From positions 1 through 8,764 of the forward strand of contig CAMWQK010000024.1 in the NCBI GenBank assembly GCA_947176445.1: DNA of 8,764 nt, given 5' to 3'. Below, in pieces: positions 7,765-8,764 of the stretch (its first letter is position 1; the number at the start of each line of letters is the position of its first letter). Position numbers and translations under genes: made by a program. This DNA comes from an uncultured Clostridia bacterium (lineage in GTDB: Bacteria; Bacillota; Clostridia; Christensenellales; Borkfalkiaceae). The notes under the pieces were generated by a model. That model made no database searches, was not told the DNA's origin, and saw only the letters and a list, made by a program, of their open reading frames with translations.

Positions 7765-8661
7765 ATGGGCATTTTCGGTAAGATCAAGAATGCACTCAAA
7801 AAGACGAAGGAGAGCGTCTCGCACAAGATGCGCCAGCTCTTTTTGAAGAATAAGATCGGAAACGAATTTTACGACGAGCTGGAAGAGATTTTGATCTCCG
7901 CCGACGTCTCCGTTCGCACGGCGGAGGACGTCGTCGAACAGGTCAAGGAAGAGGCGATCGGCAATAAGATCAAAGACGAGGCGTACGTGACCGACCTTCT
8001 CAAAGACATTCTGGAAGATACGCTCAACGAAGCGCCCGTGCCCGAGATCGAGTATCCGTGCGTCATCATGCTCGTCGGTGTCAACGGCGTCGGCAAGACG
8101 ACGACGATCGGCAAGATCGCAAACTATTTTATTTCTCAGAAAAAGACGGTCACCGTTGCGGCGGCGGATACCTTCCGCGCGGCGGCGATCGATCAGCTCT
8201 CCGTGTGGGCGGATCGGGCAAAGGTGCGCATTGTCAAGCACGAGGACGGGAGCGACCCTTCCGCCGTCGTATTCGATGCGGTATCGTCCGCAAACGCGCG
8301 CGGCTCGGACGGCGTGCTCATAGACACTGCGGGGCGGCTGCACGTCAAAGAGAACCTCATGAACGAGCTGAAAAAGATGGACAGGGTCGTCGGACGGGAG
8401 TATCCCGAGGCGGCGTTCTATAAATTTCTGGTGCTCGACGCCACGACGGGGCAGAATGCCTTTTCGCAGGCGCGCGTGTTCGATGAGGCGGTCGATCTCG
8501 ACGGGATCGTGCTGACCAAGCTCGACGGAACCGCGAAGGGCGGGTTTGTATTCTCGCTTTGCGGGGAACTCGGTATCCCCGTGGTGTTCGCGGGCGTCGG
8601 CGAGCAGATCGACGATCTCGAACTCTTCGACGCGGAGCAGTTTGTAGAGGGATTTTTTTAA
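7765..8661 (+). CDS. ftsY: Signal recognition particle receptor FtsY
   Basis: FtsY is the membrane-associated GTPase that receives the SRP-ribosome complex through its partner Ffh and hands nascent membrane proteins to the Sec translocon. The 298-residue protein has an N domain (about 1-90) and a G domain with all SRP-GTPase motifs: G1 GVNGVGKTTT at 105-114, DTFRAAA at 135-141, DTAGR at 187-191, TKLDGTAKGG at 251-260 and the closing GVGEQIDDL at 277-285. It lacks the long acidic A domain of E. coli FtsY and is at the short end of the family; the basic start (GKIKNALKKTKESVSHK) could serve membrane contact. AGGAGG at 7753-7758, 6 bp before the ATG, is the strongest ribosome binding site of the cluster. 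It follows smc by 19 bp with no terminator between. ylxM and ffh, which follow ftsY in Bacillus, are not seen in the 103 bp that remain. Confidence 0.97.
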   Translation: MGIFGKIKNALKKTKESVSHKMRQLFLKNKIGNEFYDELEEILISADVSVRTAEDVVEQVKEEAIGNKIKDEAYVTDLLKDILEDTLNEAPVPEIEYPCVIMLVGVNGVGKTTTIGKIANYFISQKKTVTVAAADTFRAAAIDQLSVWADRAKVRIVKHEDGSDPSAVVFDAVSSANARGSDGVLIDTAGRLHVKENLMNELKKMDRVVGREYPEAAFYKFLVLDATTGQNAFSQARVFDEAVDLDGIVLTKLDGTAKGGFVFSLCGELGIPVVFAGVGEQIDDLELFDAEQFVEGFF

Positions 8662-8670
8662 CCGCTTGTT

Positions 8671-8709
8671 TCGAACGATTTGTTTCAAGGGCAGAAACAA
8701 ATCGTTCGA
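8671..8709. repeat. Perfect 16-bp inverted repeat downstream of ftsY
   Basis: The arms at 8671-8686 and 8694-8709 are perfectly complementary and enclose a 7-base spacer, AAGGGCA. The arms are AT-rich (10 of 16) and no T tract follows on either strand, so this is not a standard intrinsic terminator, although it lies 9 bp after the ftsY stop and could still protect the mRNA 3' end or end transcription with help. The heptamer TTGTTTC also occurs twice in direct orientation (8666-8672 and 8680-8686), so two alternative pairings with the right arm are possible. An operator or the edge of a dispersed palindromic repeat are other options. Confidence 0.8.
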
Positions 8710-8718
8710 GGAATGTAA

Positions 8719-8747
8719 CTTATATGCTGAGCTTCGGTAGTTGTCAT
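8719..8747 (-). promoter_or_regulatory. Possible weak leftward promoter near the window edge
   Basis: On the minus strand ATGACA (8747-8742) is followed after 17 bp by TATAAG (8724-8719). Transcription would start near 8712 and run straight into the inverted repeat and then antisense to ftsY. No gene reads in this direction here, so this may be a chance match in AT-rich sequence. Confidence 0.2.
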
Positions 8748-8764
8748 TTATCATCAACCGACAA

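Noticed and set aside
5682..7826. A 714-residue open frame on the minus strand opposite smc, and a similar 467-residue one at 4140-5543
   Set aside because: Both lie wholly antisense to smc, whose motifs are complete. Long antisense frames are expected from its GC-rich, biased codons, and the translations are Leu/Arg-rich without recognisable domains.
7735..8757. A 340-residue minus-strand open frame opposite ftsY
   Set aside because: It is antisense to an intact SRP GTPase with every G motif in place, and it has no recognisable domain of its own.
1..8764. A previously undescribed multi-gene system such as a defence island or mobile element
   Set aside because: All substantial genes belong to known families and most form a conserved housekeeping cluster; there are no transposase, integrase, CRISPR, phage or unknown accessory genes in the window.

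Overview
The window reads as ordinary chromosome from a moderately GC-rich member of the Bacillota (Firmicutes), probably a Clostridia-type lineage. This rests on three things: the plsX-rnc-smc-ftsY gene order, an EndoA-type MazF with close resemblance to the Bacillus protein, and strong AGGAGG-like ribosome binding sites with TTGACA/TATAAT-type promoters. Species cannot be assigned from the sequence alone. I see no tRNA, rRNA, CRISPR array, insertion sequence or phage gene.

Layout. Positions 2-598 (+) hold the C-terminal half of an iron-dependent alcohol dehydrogenase cut by the window edge. A perfect 14-bp hairpin (618-651) separates it from a convergent MazF-family mRNA interferase (664-1029, -) that has no antitoxin gene beside it. 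A 197-bp divergent intergenic region carries a good forward promoter for a cation diffusion facilitator (1227-2336, +) whose metal-site residues point to manganese. That gene ends in a clear intrinsic terminator (2338-2370).

From 2393 a strong promoter starts a tight forward cluster: plsX (2460-3491), rnc (3484-4149), smc (4146-7745) and ftsY (7765-8661). The first three genes overlap by 8 bp and 4 bp, and ftsY follows smc after 19 bp with its own strong ribosome binding site, so the four are probably one operon. The cluster joins phospholipid synthesis (PlsX), double-stranded RNA processing (RNase III), chromosome organisation (SMC) and membrane protein targeting (FtsY). This grouping is widespread in Firmicutes, but acpP, which often sits between plsX and rnc, is absent here. 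After ftsY comes a perfect 16-bp inverted repeat (8671-8709) of unknown role.

I did not find a convincing undescribed multi-gene system. The points most worth checking are the apparently solitary MazF, an Asn in place of a conserved metal-binding Asp in RNase III, the Asn-Asp/Asp-Asp metal site of the transporter, and the inverted repeat after ftsY.
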